The notes under the pieces are model-generated. The model worked only from the letters and a program-made list of their open reading frames with translations. It was not told where the DNA came from and did no database searches. A stretch of 64,000 bases of DNA from Adineta vaga. Taxonomy: Eukaryota > Rotifera. Below are positions 30,303 through 42,745 of this stretch, in pieces (position 1 is the first letter of the stretch; each line of letters begins with the position of its first letter). Where the stretch lies: the NCBI GenBank assembly GCA_021613535.1, contig CP075494.1:7254001-7318000 (forward strand), in the 5' to 3' direction. The position numbers and the translations under genes were made by a program.

Positions 30303-32973
30303 ACAAGAAAACGAATTTTTGAACAAAATAGACTTTAATTTTTTTATAATAAACATGAAAAATTCAATATCTATTTAAATGTACGTGTATTTGTGTGTCT
30401 GTCTGTCTGTGCGTGTGTGTGTGTGTAAAACAATATGTATTAAAAATACGGAAACAGTGTAAACATTGTTTTTTTTCTGTTGATTCAATCTTGCTTTTTA
30501 TGATTAGTAACAATAACACATTTTTAGTTTAATTACAAAACTTAGACAACGAATTTATTCGATTGAATCAATTTTTACATATGATAGAAAAATGGGAGGA
30601 CATTTTCTTATTGTGATATTTCTTTATTACCTTGAATAGTTTCTTAACATTATTTCTGAATTATAGTGCAAGAAACATACCTATTTGATTATCATGATAT
30701 CTAATTTTCTGCGATTCTTCACTTCTTTATTGAATAGAGTTCAAACGAAATTCTGTACAAAGATCATTGTAAGTATTACAAAAATTGCTCCGATTTTTCA
30801 TTGTGATCTCGTCGAAAGAGTATGAAATTCTCAGACTTCTGTATGGAAGATTTCATGCATGAATAATATTCACGATCTATTTTCTCTTAAGAAATTTTTC
30901 TATAGAATAAGAGATTCCGGACTTGATCCAGGTGCTTATTAAAAAATCATTAAAACATATTTGAAATATGAAAAAGTAATAATAATAATATAAAAAGTAT
31001 GTCTGACACTTGATGAACATATCAGACCGGAATAACTTCTACAGAGTCATCGATGACTCTTGTTAATCCAACAGTTATGGCACTTCAAAAATTGTCTATT
31101 AATTATCAGTGAAGACAATCATTTAGGTTCGTGGCAAAGACTTTCTTTTCATGAAAACTGATGAGTTAGATAAAAGAAACCTGAAATTAATCAAAGGAAT
31201 CGAATTTAAAGCTATAAGTATTACAAAATTGAAGGAAAACTATCATCACCGAAAAATAACTGTCACTTAATCTTTTCTACTTTAATAATTATGTTTATTT
31301 TAATATTCCATTCATCAATGTCTAACATGGCACTAAAAAAAACTTTTGTTTTTCATCATTTACCGTTTGTAATTAATCACTTAGAAGAAATAGAACACAA
31401 CGTACGCGTATATATCCTCGATGACAGTCACGATCAACTTGCTCCGTGACCCATCGTACGGTTCCTGCTACACGCGAATCAAGCCTAGTTGCAAAAGTTT
31501 TCGTGACATTTTTCCATAGAAATACTACTTATTCATCATACTTTTTCTTTGTATAATGATATAATTACCAGTAAAATTACCATAGGCATTTCGATATAAA
31601 TTCATTTTTCATGACGCACGCATCAACGAATTTGGACTTCATTTTAATATGGATGTTTACCTTTATGTAAGTATTATATGCACACGAAAGCAACATGTTA
31701 ATGATTAATAGTCCATTTCATTGTTCGAAACATCGCTATCTAATCACATACTGAATACTCTTTTAGATCGTTAATGTATCTCCAACAGTGATTTTAACAG
31801 AAAAGTCTTCCGTTCACCTACATCTTATTGTTAACAGAATCAGGTTATAGAGTTTATTACAAAGTTCTAACACTCAATGATCTCTCACAGATAATTAGGT
31901 CATACTCACTATAATGAGTTTGTTTTATGATACAATCAAGATGTGAATACTATTCTATCGTGACTATTCTCACTTGCAGATGTATACATGAATATTAATT
32001 AAATCTCGAGAACTTATTTCTATTTTGATATTAGATTCGAATGTTTTTAATTATTAAATCATGTTTTATTCTTTATATGAACTCTTTTTTCCTTCTTCCT
32101 ATACAACAGCTGCTTTCGGTGTCAGTCGTCTATTTTTACAAATGATTATATCACTATGAACTAAATTTTAATTTCACATTATTATTATGGTAGAAATCTT
32201 AATGACATCAGATTATTTTTATTCTTCTTAGACGATAATAAAGATAACTGGTAGTATTTCATCCTATAAAATAAATTCTTTTGACGTATATGTACTCATT
32301 TCTCTTCATAAGAGGTTAACATGATCTAGATATGATTGATAAAGAATAAAACAATGAATAGATGATAAATATATTGTAACTTTTAGAATTTAAATTCAAC
32401 AGATTTTCTTTTTCTTCTACTTTATTTTATCTCTGTATAAAATTAGTCTAGAGTTATATAGTATAATTCTGGATTAAATGGTTATAATAACCCTATTATA
32501 CATATATGATACATTTTTTCTTTTCTTTCTTCGACGATGAATATAAAAGCAGTATGTTATTATTCTTGTTTTGTATCAGTATTTTATCTTTCTACGGTCA
32601 TCGTGTCTTCAGTTTAAAAACAAAATACATCAAACCATTAGGAAGACATATTTTTTCTACATATTATTTTAAAAAGAATCTTTTGCTTTTCGTTGCCTGC
32701 ATACATACATACATCAAAGCGAATCACATACTTATCAAAAAATTAATGATATTTATTATCAAGTAATCTACCTAAAGTTTTCTTATTTGCTCATTTACTC
32801 GAACGTATCATATAAAAATATAGTAATTTACTGACAGAAGTACGAAACAGCATTGAAGTGTATAACTGGTAAAAAGGAAATTAAGATTCTCTTTTTTCTC
32901 CCCGTTATCATCGTTCTGTAAGAATCATCTTAATCAATGTATAAATATAATATATGTATCTATTCTTTTCTAG
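30303..32973. other. Long intergenic stretch with a GC-rich patch
   Basis: About 2.7 kb with no supported gene. It has a GT-rich repeat at 30392-30426 and an unusual CpG-rich patch at about 31390-31510 inside otherwise AT-rich DNA. The frame at 32506-32766 is Phe/Leu/Ile-rich and looks non-coding. Confidence 0.5.
30392..30426. repeat. GT/GTCT-rich microsatellite
   Basis: An interrupted GT and GTCT repeat just downstream of the unrecognised 164-residue gene. Confidence 0.85.
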
Positions 32974-33462
32974 ATGAATCATCTATCTAGAATGAAAATT
33001 CGACGTACAGAATCTTCAGGGTAAGTTGATCTATGATCAAAATGTGTATTAAAATTCATTCTGTTTTTTTTTCTTCTGATTGTTTAAGAAAACCGATTAC
33101 AATTACAGCTGAACGATTATCCGATCATTCACGTATAACATTTTCAATATCATCGGATAAAACAATTGAACAATTACGTTCTTTATTGAATCATCATTTA
33201 CCACCACATATTTCAAATCAATTTAGTTTATATTCATTTCAACGTGGTGCTCTAATACATTTTCATCCACCATCATTCAAATTAGATTATTTTCCTGTTA
33301 TATTCGATCAATCTGTTCTTCTATTACAAATGGATGATCGACATGTAAATAATACAAATATATCGAATGGAAAAAAACCTTTAGCTGACAGAACAAAACC
33401 TAAATATTCTTTGTTAACTCATTTTCTTTCAACGAAAACGACGCGAAATAGTCGAAGAAAAC

Positions 33463-33499
<37 letters not shown>

Positions 33500-33557
33500 T
33501 ATCACTTGTTTAACTATAGTCAAACAATGGTTTCTTCAACGTTCTTTTTTGTGTTAA
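32974..33557 (+). CDS. Unrecognised protein with a possible ubiquitin-like N-terminal fold and serine tract
   Basis: Two exons (32974-33020, 33089-33557) give 171 residues. A strong acceptor (TTCTTTTCTAG) touches the start codon, consistent with a leader intron or trans-splicing. Residues about 16-105 alternate as short strands around one helix (TIEQLRSLLNHHLPP) and end in VLLLQMDD, which recalls a beta-grasp ubiquitin-like domain; this is an impression, not a match. A run of 11 serines coded by TCA repeats follows at about residue 145, then a short hydrophobic tail. No signal peptide. No known family is recognised. Confidence 0.55.
33467..33497. repeat. (TCA)n repeat coding a serine run
   Basis: Ten or more TCA triplets inside an exon, read in frame as serine; likely length-variable. 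Confidence 0.85.
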
Positions 33558-35081
33558 ATTATTCAATGAATATACATAGTTTTTCAAAACGAACTTGTTT
33601 ACTTGTCATAGTTAAAAAAACATATCGATGATAAGTACAAGGAAGAGAGAAATGTAATTGAAATCGATGATTAACAGTAATGATTTACTGAAGAAAATGA
33701 CAGTTTAATTAGACATCATTAAATGATGTATGCTTACATAGTGAAAGTCCATATTTACAATAAATAGTTGTTCGATTGTACATATGATCAATAAGAGAGA
33801 CTAGAAAATAGACATGAAATTAACCGTTGATAGAAAGAAGATCATAAAGATCTTGCTCATACTGAAAGAATACACATAATAATGATATTTGAATAGAAAA
33901 CAAGACGTGTTCTATCTTAATTTCATATTTTCAATAGACTATTATATCCCTCGAGTTTTTGTTTCGATGAATAGAACACATCAATTCAATTTATATTAGT
34001 TGAGATGGAAAAGCTTGTGAAATACTTTTCATTGAATGACATTGAGAAGAATGATTATTGAAAGTTGCCGGGTTTTTTTTTGCAATTACATGGTCTGAAG
34101 ATCATTATCAATAATCATTAAATAAAAATAACTTTTTTAGTAAAACAAAGAGAGGAAAAAAGGAAGAGAATAAGCACCTATTCATGTGAAAATTAATATC
34201 ATTAGTTATTTATTATTATGAACGATTCATGTCCGGAGAAGATTCTTCTTCTTTTTTATTGTTTATGAATATCAATATTGGTTTTAAATGAGTATATTCT
34301 TTTTTTTTAAATTAAGGGCTTGAAGAAGACAAGTCAAAAGAGCTCATCCATCTGTTTCTTCATAAAATGTATTATTGAGAAAGTCTTTAAATAAAAGAAA
34401 AAGGAACCTTAATACTTTGAAATATCTTTCAAAAATTCAACCGAATATTCTCTTTTGCAGTAAAAGTGTAAAATAATCAGCAAATACCATTATTGTAACA
34501 TTTCATATCAGTCGATGACTGAAATCTATAATTTGATGTGTAAATATTTTTGTCAATGTCACGATGTTTTTATTTATGATTAATCATCGTTCCTTCAAAG
34601 TGTTTCTCACTAACGCGTGTCTGTGCATTTTAATTAAAACGGTATCTTACGAATAAATTTGACCTTCTTCTGTATTTTATTACACTAAAAAGAAACGAGG
34701 ATATTTTGATAGAGTAAGAAGAAAACATACCTTGCTGACTATTTACTTGAAAAATGTCATAATAAGATTTTCTCAACAATCATCTTGGGATGGTGGTAAT
34801 TAATACAGTATTATAAAGTTTTATTTGATTCATTAATCATCAGTAAATAGATTGCAAGAAAAGAACAAATTATTGTTCTAGTTTTTTAAATTAAACTTAT
34901 TTATCACGTATTGATGACTTGAAATTCAATAACTTTTTCATAATAAAATTCCAAAATACGAAACTATCATTTGCTCATATGTACGAACTCTTTCCAAATA
35001 AGTCGAAAATATATAGAACATTTTAGTAATTTAGTTTTTTTATTATAACAAATAATCTCAAAAACAAAACAAACATGTCTC
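33558..35081. other. Intergenic, convergent 3' ends, nothing recognised
   Basis: AT-rich, with no exon-like segment on either strand. It separates the plus-strand serine-tract gene from the minus-strand methyltransferase gene. Confidence 0.5.
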
Positions 35082-36157
35082 CTATGCTTTTATATATTTG
35101 CATTGTAACCAAATTCGATACATTTTCAATTGTTTCGATCGATTAACTTGCAGTCGTCGATCAATCATATTTTGTTCTTTGATAAGACCATTTCGTGTAA
35201 ATAATTGATCAAGTTCATCTAGAATTCAATTCAACAGATTATTTTCTATCATTTAAAATCAATTTTCAAACCTTGTTGAAAAAAATATGTTAATGTACCA
35301 TCTGATCTTGCATACATATTTTGTTCAATACATTTATCATTTTTAAATCTTAATTGTGCCATATCATACAAACCATAATCACGAAAGATTAATTTTCCAT
35401 GACCAGGTTTTAAATATTTCACTAGATGTTTAATAACTTCATCATGTTTCGATGATTCGATAGCACTCAAAACAAATATCATTATAATAAGATCTAATGA
35501 ATTTTCTTCAAATGGCATCGGATTTAAACTTGTTAAATCATAGACAAATGCATGACAATATTTTGTATTATATTCCGGATTTTGTTTTAATATATCAATT
35601 GCTGTTGAAGAATAATCACAACAATAGAGATAGATATTTGATTGTTGATTTAAATTATTCGTACGAATGATTGGAAAGATACAATTTCCAACACCACAAC
35701 CAACTTCGAGAATAGTTGTGGATTCATTCGAATTTGAGATAATTAGTTCGGGAAATTCGGTAAATAACCATTGACGATCTTTGAAAAATTTATTTTCATG
35801 AATGTCATAAAAACGATTCCAAGCCGATGGTAAATCAGATTTCAATGTTTCTATTGATTTTTTTTAGAAAGAGAAATCATTCAATGAAGATTTCTAGTCA
35901 AGAAAATTCGATTTCGAACTAACCCCATTTACTATTCGACATTCGATGTTCATATTGTTTAGTAATTATACTATTTGCTTCTTCACTTTGTTCTTCACTC
36001 CATTCTACATCATCCCTTTTATGAAAGATAAAATAATCAAAGAAATGCTGTTTTTTTTTGTGGTGAAATCTATGTATTACCAAGCATTATGAGCAAAGAC
36101 ATCCTTTTCATCAGATAAATGTCGTGAACCAAAAGCAGGTCGTTTTTCTTCTGTCAT
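35082..36157 (-). CDS. METTL2: tRNA N3-methylcytidine methyltransferase, METTL2 type
   Basis: Four exons (36081-36157, 35924-36015, 35272-35850, 35082-35218) give 294 residues. The enzyme transfers methyl from S-adenosylmethionine to cytidine 32 of certain tRNAs. Family landmarks are [10 protein letters not shown] near the N-terminus, [15 protein letters not shown], the SAM loop [10 protein letters not shown] (103-112), [10 protein letters not shown], the motif [21 protein letters not shown] and the C-terminal [20 protein letters not shown]. These match METTL2/METTL8 rather than METTL6. No mitochondrial targeting sequence is evident at the start, favouring METTL2. It is shorter than the human protein, mainly at the N-terminus. 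It is transcribed divergently from ornithine decarboxylase. Confidence 0.92.
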
Positions 36158-37223
36158 CAATATGTTGAAAGTATATAGAATCTGAAATTTATATTTTAAT
36201 TTTATGAAACTATTGATTTATTGACTCAGATCCGACTTTGCACAATAAAATCATAAATTACATCGAAATCCTTGAATTTTTCTCTCATAAAGTTTCGTAT
36301 CATGTTTTGGCTTTGGCTGGCTTAACTGGGTGATGTGATGAATCATTCATGACTCAGGAAGGAAGGAATGAAATGAAATGGTTTGCTATTGGACTATTTT
36401 GTATACCATTATTTTTTCAGTCCTTATCATCAGTCGTTCGTCGATCGCGCTAGCGCTATAATACTATCTGCGTCATATTTTTTTATTGACATGTACTTTC
36501 TATTCTAGAAGCAACTTGAGTTTAAAAAACATTGAATATATAAAATCATATGATATTGTCGATTGGCTGTCTGTTTTTTGCGTCGAAAAAATATTGACTG
36601 CATGCATAGAATGACTTTAATACTTTGAGCTTCGCTTTTTTCTTCTTTCTTTTCTATTATTTTACCCGTCAGAGTATTTGTAGATTTGCACTTCGGTCTA
36701 TTCTATTACATTTCGTAATCACTTTCAACCCACGAACAATCGTACTCGTCGTCAAAACACATAAATCACTTTTATAAAATTTACTGTGTGTTTGTCGCGT
36801 CGGAAACGGTCTTTCTCCATCGTTGTTTTAAATTCAACCAAAAATATTGTCCAAGGCTAATCACAAACAAGAAAGACAGGTCAATTATACTAAGGTAACG
36901 TTTTTTCTACTTTATTTACTCTTATTTAAATATAATTCTGTCTAATTCAGGGCATTTTTGCCGATCATTTCTGGTTTTCTGAATCTGGTTGCTTGATTTC
37001 AACATTTTTTGTATTTTCTTGGACACCTGGTCCTCTTCGCTAGCATTCGCTACAAGGGTCTAATCGCTGAAAAACTCCCTTTTTTCAACCATGTAAGAAA
37101 CTATCTGAATGAAGTTTGCAATTGTATAATAATGTTTTTTCTCCTATTTCAAGTAATTCAACACTTCGTACTCAGTACAAACAGCACTCCAATATTCAAT
37201 TAAATTCTAAACAACAAGTCAAT
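36158..37223. other. Divergent promoter region and ODC leader
   Basis: About 1.07 kb between the divergent METTL2 and ODC start codons, so both promoters probably lie here. An acceptor-like TTTCAAG at 37148-37154 lies 69 bases before the ODC start and suggests a spliced leader exon. No further elements recognised. Confidence 0.45.
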
Positions 37224-39105
37224 ATGCATCTATTCAAAGATACTTCTATTGTCATTACACCAGTTCAATATACTGCTGAAGAATTTATTCAAAAGAAAAT
37301 CGAATTACTCGTAAGTCGTGGTATTGCTTTTCGAGAGAAAAAAAACAATTATTTGGTGTTATTAGAAAGATGAAACGGAACCATTCTTTGCTGTCGATCT
37401 CGAAGATGTTTGTAATAAACATATTCGTTGGATTACTTTGATGCCTCGTGTCAAACCACACTATGGTTAGTTCATTACGAAAGTTTCTCTCTATTTCTTT
37501 TAATTATCAATTCTTTGTAGCGGTTAAATGTAACGATGATACCAATGTTATTAAACTACTTGCTCATCTCGGAGCAGGTTTTGATTGTGCAAGCAAAGTA
37601 AAGCATAGAAATCGATTCATATTTTTCTTTATTATTCAATATTTTCCTTAGGGTGAAATCAAAAAAGTCATGGATTTAGGTGTTTCTGGTTAGTTTCTAT
37701 TGTTTTACTCAAATCTTTCTTTCTATCGTGAAAATCATTTCCTATTTTAGCCGATCGTATCATCTATGCAAATCCATGTAAACAATCGTCATATGTTCGT
37801 TATGCAAAAGAAGTGGGCGTTGATACAATGACATTTGATAACGAACAAGAATTATTAAAAATCAAACAAATCTATCCAAATGCCAAGTAAATGATTGATT
37901 TCCAGTTTATCCATTGATGATTGATTTTTGTTTGTTGAAGACTTGTTCTACGACTTGTAACTGATGATTCAAATGCTGTCTGTCGATTTTCAATGAAATT
38001 TGGTGCTGATATGATTACAGCACGTCGGTTACTTGAAAAAGCTCAAGAAATCGATATGGAAGTTGAAGGTGTTAGGTAAAAGCAATGTTTTGCGAAAGAT
38101 GAAGAAACGTCATGAAAATTTTCTTTAGCTTTCATTGTGGTAGTGGTCAAATGACGAGTAAAGCATTTGTTGATGCTATTCAAAATGCTCGTACCATTAT
38201 AGATTATGGAAAAAAATTAGGTTTCACTATGAATCTATTGGATATCGGCGGTGGTTTTCCAGGAAATTCTGGAACAGAAGATTATTTTGCAGAAATCGCT
38301 TGTGCCGTTAATCGAGCAGTTGACGAACATTTTCCTAAAGATAGTGATGTTCGTATTATTGCTGAACCAGGTCGATACTATGTTGCATCAGCTTATGCAT
38401 TAGCTACAAATATCATTGCTTCACGTGAAATGATTGATGCAGGTTAGTCAGTCTTATCGACATCTCAATGAAATGCAAATAAATTCATCATTTTCTGCTT
38501 GTTAATAGAATCTGGTGAAGTTAAATATATGTATTACATCAATGATGGTGTCTATGGTTCATTCAATTGTGTTCTCTATGATCACTATGTCCCAGAACCA
38601 TGTCTTCTTCCACAAGTATGTATTCTTCGTTGAAATAGTTACACATATCTACATATTCGATTTGAATAGAATGCATCTAACGAAACATTTACAACTTCAA
38701 TTTGGGGACCTACATGTGATGGTCTTGATTGTATTCAAACATCTATTAAACTACCAAAATTGAATATTGAAGATTGGATTTTATGGAATAATATGGGTGC
38801 ATACACAATTTCGGCAGCTGTTCAATTCAATGGATTACCATTCGGTCAACCAATTTACTACATGTCCAAACAATTCTGGTAGAAAAACACTTTTGTAACG
38901 AAAAAAGAAAATATTTATGATTATTTGAATATTATTTAGGGATTCAGTTAAAGATGCTTTTGCGATGCCATCACGAAAACTTCCTGTCGATGGTCATTTC
39001 ATTCGAATGAATTCTATGGATTGTTCAAATGAAATTGAAGATGAAGAATTACCATGGATACCTGAAGATATCGCCGAAGATCAAATGTTTGTTACAAGTC
39101 AATAA
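37224..39105 (+). CDS. ODC1: Ornithine decarboxylase
   Basis: Ten exons (37224-37310, 37366-37465, 37521-37597, 37652-37688, 37751-37886, 37941-38075, 38129-38442, 38509-38615, 38670-38878, 38940-39105) give 455 residues, close to the usual 461. This pyridoxal-phosphate enzyme converts ornithine to putrescine, the first step of polyamine synthesis. The cofactor lysine lies in AVKCN (65), the glycine loop in [15 protein letters not shown] follows, and the catalytic cysteine is in WGPTCDGLD (347). Keeping both lysine and cysteine argues for an active enzyme rather than an antizyme inhibitor. The C-terminal tail is acidic. The ATG at 37224 is preceded in frame by leader sequence rather than conserved protein, so I use it as the start. 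Confidence 0.95.
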
Positions 39106-40278
39106 TGACTTATCAAATGGGTTTTCTCTTGTATCTCGAACTGATATATGCTTCGGGATTTCTATACAAGATTGATGCTTATCGAGAATTCATTTTCTTT
39201 CCCTGTCCTCTGCTGTTTCTACTGATTACGAAGTGTTGAATTACTCTCTCTTTCTCTCTCCTGGAACTGCTTTCGTTTTTTTCATCGAAAAACATCGCAT
39301 ACATTCTTATTCTCTTATATTCAAGTTTAATTTGTTCTTTTTTTCGTCAATTTTCATCATTTTGCTGTATTTCCTTCTCTCGTTTATTATTGTCAAAACT
39401 AATAAAAGTAAATTACGTATTTCCTTTGAAAATTAATGTCAAATGCGTCATATGTAACATACATCCCAAAGCGAGATATTTCCTTTATTTTAAATGTTGC
39501 AACTGTATGAGTCAAGAAAAATTTATATTTGATTATTGTTAACGTCATTAACATTCAATAAAATACAAAGGGATACAGGAAAGAAGAAAAAAAGGATTGA
39601 ATAACCTATCATACACAAAAACAAACATGTCTGGTTAATATAAGCGTATGACGTTACTCGTCAAATAAATACAGGCTTCTTCGAGTTTGTCTAAAAGGGT
39701 TTTCATGATTTATATCAATAGATGATTGATATAAAACAGATTTAAAACTCATATAAATTATTGTTTTTATTCCGATGAAAAAATAACATTTTTTCTTTTT
39801 TAGTTTTAATGAGAAATAAGCACGAAGTACATGTACTCAAGTGAATAATGTTCTTTGATATAATCGTAAAATCTTGTTTGTTAAAAATAGAATTCAAAAC
39901 GATAATTGGAAAATTTTAAACGACGTATTTCTTATGAATGGCGTACATGATAAATAGTACCGTAATCTTCTTTTTATGAGAAAACATGATCAGACATGCA
40001 CACAGAGCTACAAAATAATAGTCTTAGGATTTGTTAAAACTATCCGATCTTATGTCATAGATATTGCATTTTGCATGAATAAAGTCGCCTACACACTGAA
40101 TCTTGGTGTCACAACAAGAAATAAATGAGTTTATTTTATTTTCTAGTAGTGACCTCTCTTTTTTGTTGTTAAACAGAGGTATCACTAAGTGAAATGACGT
40201 GACAGATGTCAAAAGTATAAACTGTTCGTTCAATTCAATCAATCAATCAATCGATCGATCAACGATTATTGAAAGAAA
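39106..40278. other. Intergenic, nothing recognised
   Basis: 3' flank of ODC and 5' flank of IFT46. A short AATC/GATC repeat lies at about 40235-40262, just before the IFT46 start. No gene or RNA is seen. Confidence 0.5.
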
Positions 40279-42122
40279 ATGAGTGATGACGATGATGAAG
40301 TAAGACAAGTAACAATTTGAAAAACGAAATAAATGTCTACTATTCATTTTTCAGCTTCAAATTGTTCGAGATCGACCTTATGATGAATCATTGGATGTAA
40401 GCAGTACAATATTCTAATTATTGAATCTAATTTTGATTTCAAAGGTTGTCGATGATGAAGAAGTAGCGAGTGTTTATACACCGGTACCAGTGGGGTTATC
40501 GGCAAGAAAACCTCCAGGTTGGTTTTAAATTAGAAAACTTTTTAGAAAAATTAATAAAACTCATGTAAATTAAAGTTATTAATATTGTCACTCCACGACG
40601 TGGAAATCATCTGACTCTTCCAGGTTTTGAAAACTAAATATTGTAATTCTGTGTGTGTGATTGTTCTTCTTGAATGTTTTATTTCAAATTTAAATACATT
40701 CTGATCTTGTTTTCTAGCACCGGATACCAATGCAAATGTAGGTTTAGGTCAACCACTTTCTCGTGAACGACCTATTCTACCAAGACAAGATGATAGTCCT
40801 CCAGTAAGTTCATATTCATAGTCTATTTAATGACATTATTTTTAATAAAATATATAAATATAGCCTGATGATCACGATGATGATAACGATACACAGGATG
40901 AATCCGGTTCAGATGGTCCACCCTCTCAAATATCTCAAGGTGGTAATGATGAACAACGAGAATATAGACACCATGATGTTGATGCTTATGATCCAAAAAT
41001 GTACCATGATTTACCTGTTTCATCCGAAGTCAAAGATATATTTATTTATATTGAAAAGTAAGTTTTTTTCATCGAATTGAATGACAAACAATTGAATATT
41101 TGAAGGTATCAACCGCAAGATATTGTACTTGATACAAAATTGAAACCTTTCATTCCTGAATATGTTCCGGCGATTGGTGATATCGATGCGTTTCTCAAGG
41201 TTTGTATTAATGACTAAGTAAAAGCAATGCATTGTATGTCTATTCTTCAGGTACCTCGACCTGATGGTAAAGAAGATGGTCTTGGTTTAACTGTTCTTGA
41301 TGAACCATCATCAAGACAAAGTGATCCACATGTATTGAATCTTCAAATGAGATATACATCAAAACAATCGATGGCAACTAGTTTACCAAGTGTAAGAAGA
41401 CAATGAATTTATTTCAATCTTGATAGATAGTTTGTTTGTTTGTTTGTTTGTTTGTTTCAGAATGTTAGAACTGTTGGCAATGCTGATAGAAATCCGAAAG
41501 CAATTGAAGAATGGATTAATAGTATAAGTAAATTACAGAAAGCGAAAACAGGTGATACGGTTCAATATCGAAAGTAAGGAAATTTTTGATTTTATATTTG
41601 AAAATAATCTATCCATTTAGACCATTACCTAATGTTGACGATTTAATGCAAGAATGGCCAACACAATTTGAAGAACTTCTTAGAGAGGTATAGTCATTTT
41701 AAATACAACTTTTTTTTTAATAAGAACAATTGAGTAAAGAAACATAAGTGGTAGTCTGTAAATTTTGTTCTAGACATCTGCTCCACCTGCTGATATTGAT
41801 ACAGATCTATCAACTTATACGGATATTGCATGTGGTATGTGGAAAGAAAAAGAGATTTTTCTTCATAAAATTCGAAGTATTTCACTATTTATAGCACTTC
41901 TTGATATTCCAGTATACGAATCTCGTATTCAGTCATTACATGCATTGTTTTCACTGTATCTTGGATTTAAAAATTCGGAGGTAGAAATAATACACCAGAA
42001 CTTGATTGAAGCTTTATTCTCTGAATATTTTTTAGCATTTCAAAGCAATGATGGATGTATCTGATACACCGTTCCGTCATGGAGGAAACAATGCCGATGC
42101 TGATCAGATGATAATTGATTAA
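40279..42122 (+). CDS. IFT46: Intraflagellar transport protein 46
   Basis: Exons 40279-40299, 40355-40396, 40445-40517, 40718-40803, 40864-41057, 41106-41199, 41251-41391, 41461-41573, 41621-41687, 41774-41834, 41895-41980, 42036-42122 give 354 residues. A further in-phase exon at 40576-40623 (48 bases) may be included, giving 370. IFT46 is a core IFT-B subunit that carries cargo into cilia. The N-terminal 110 residues are acidic and disordered. The conserved domain follows, with YDPKMYHDLPVSSEVKDIF, LKPFIPEYVPAIGDIDAFLK, VPRPDGKEDGLGL and the C-terminal LDIPVYESRIQSLHALFSLY. The intron ending at 41460 uses a GTTT repeat as its pyrimidine tract. Confidence 0.93.
40576..40623 (+). other. Possible cassette exon of IFT46
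   Basis: A 48-base open segment between AAAG and GTTTTG, with both flanking junctions in phase 1, so it can be kept or skipped without changing frame. It would add 16 residues (starting INIVTPRRGN) to the disordered N-terminal region. Confidence 0.5.
41431..41457. repeat. (GTTT)n repeat within an IFT46 intron
   Basis: Six to seven GTTT units directly before a CAG acceptor, serving as its pyrimidine-rich tract. Confidence 0.85.
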
Positions 42123-42745
42123 TCTTTTTATTTATGTAAAAAAAAACATGTTCGGGTTTGCATTTTTCTTTTGTTTGTTAGTTTGAATTCCTTCCCAATC
42201 TTAAACACGAATAAATATCATATTCACGTTGATTATTCTACAATTTTTGCATTCAAATTTAAAGAAATGATCCGTGTTCTATGAGAAATTAGTAGAATGA
42301 GAACTAGCGACCTCTTTCGATCGTTAAGTAACACAAAATGTTCTTTTAAATAAAACTTACTGTGTTGAAAATTGAAAAAATCTTTTAAAAAAATAATCAT
42401 TAGTAAATTTATTATTTAATCTTTGTTGAAAAATTTTTAGTAAAAGAAAAAAGAGTATCCATCCAACGTTTACCATTGACATTAAAAATGCTCTTGGAGA
42501 TTCACTTTCTGTTTCTTTTTATCGGCCATTTAAATTTTTGTTTTGATTCTGGGAGGAAAAAGACAAGAAAATAAATACTATATTTATTTCCTTTTGTTTT
42601 AGAATATTATCATCCATCCTTCTGTTCTTATCTATGCATAATTAACATGTCAGATATTAATCATCAATAAAGTGCCTTTAAATTTATACATATATACATA
42701 TTAGAAAAAGAACATTCATTTCTTTTTGTTTACGGTATTATTTTA
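42123..42745. other. Intergenic, nothing recognised
   Basis: 3' flank of IFT46 with AATAAA-like signals near 42210 and the promoter side of the casein kinase gene. No coding segment. Confidence 0.5.

Noticed and set aside
32506-32766. Plus-strand open frame of 86 residues
   Set aside because: Composition is Phe/Leu/Ile/Lys as expected from AT-rich DNA, with no motif, splice context or start support.
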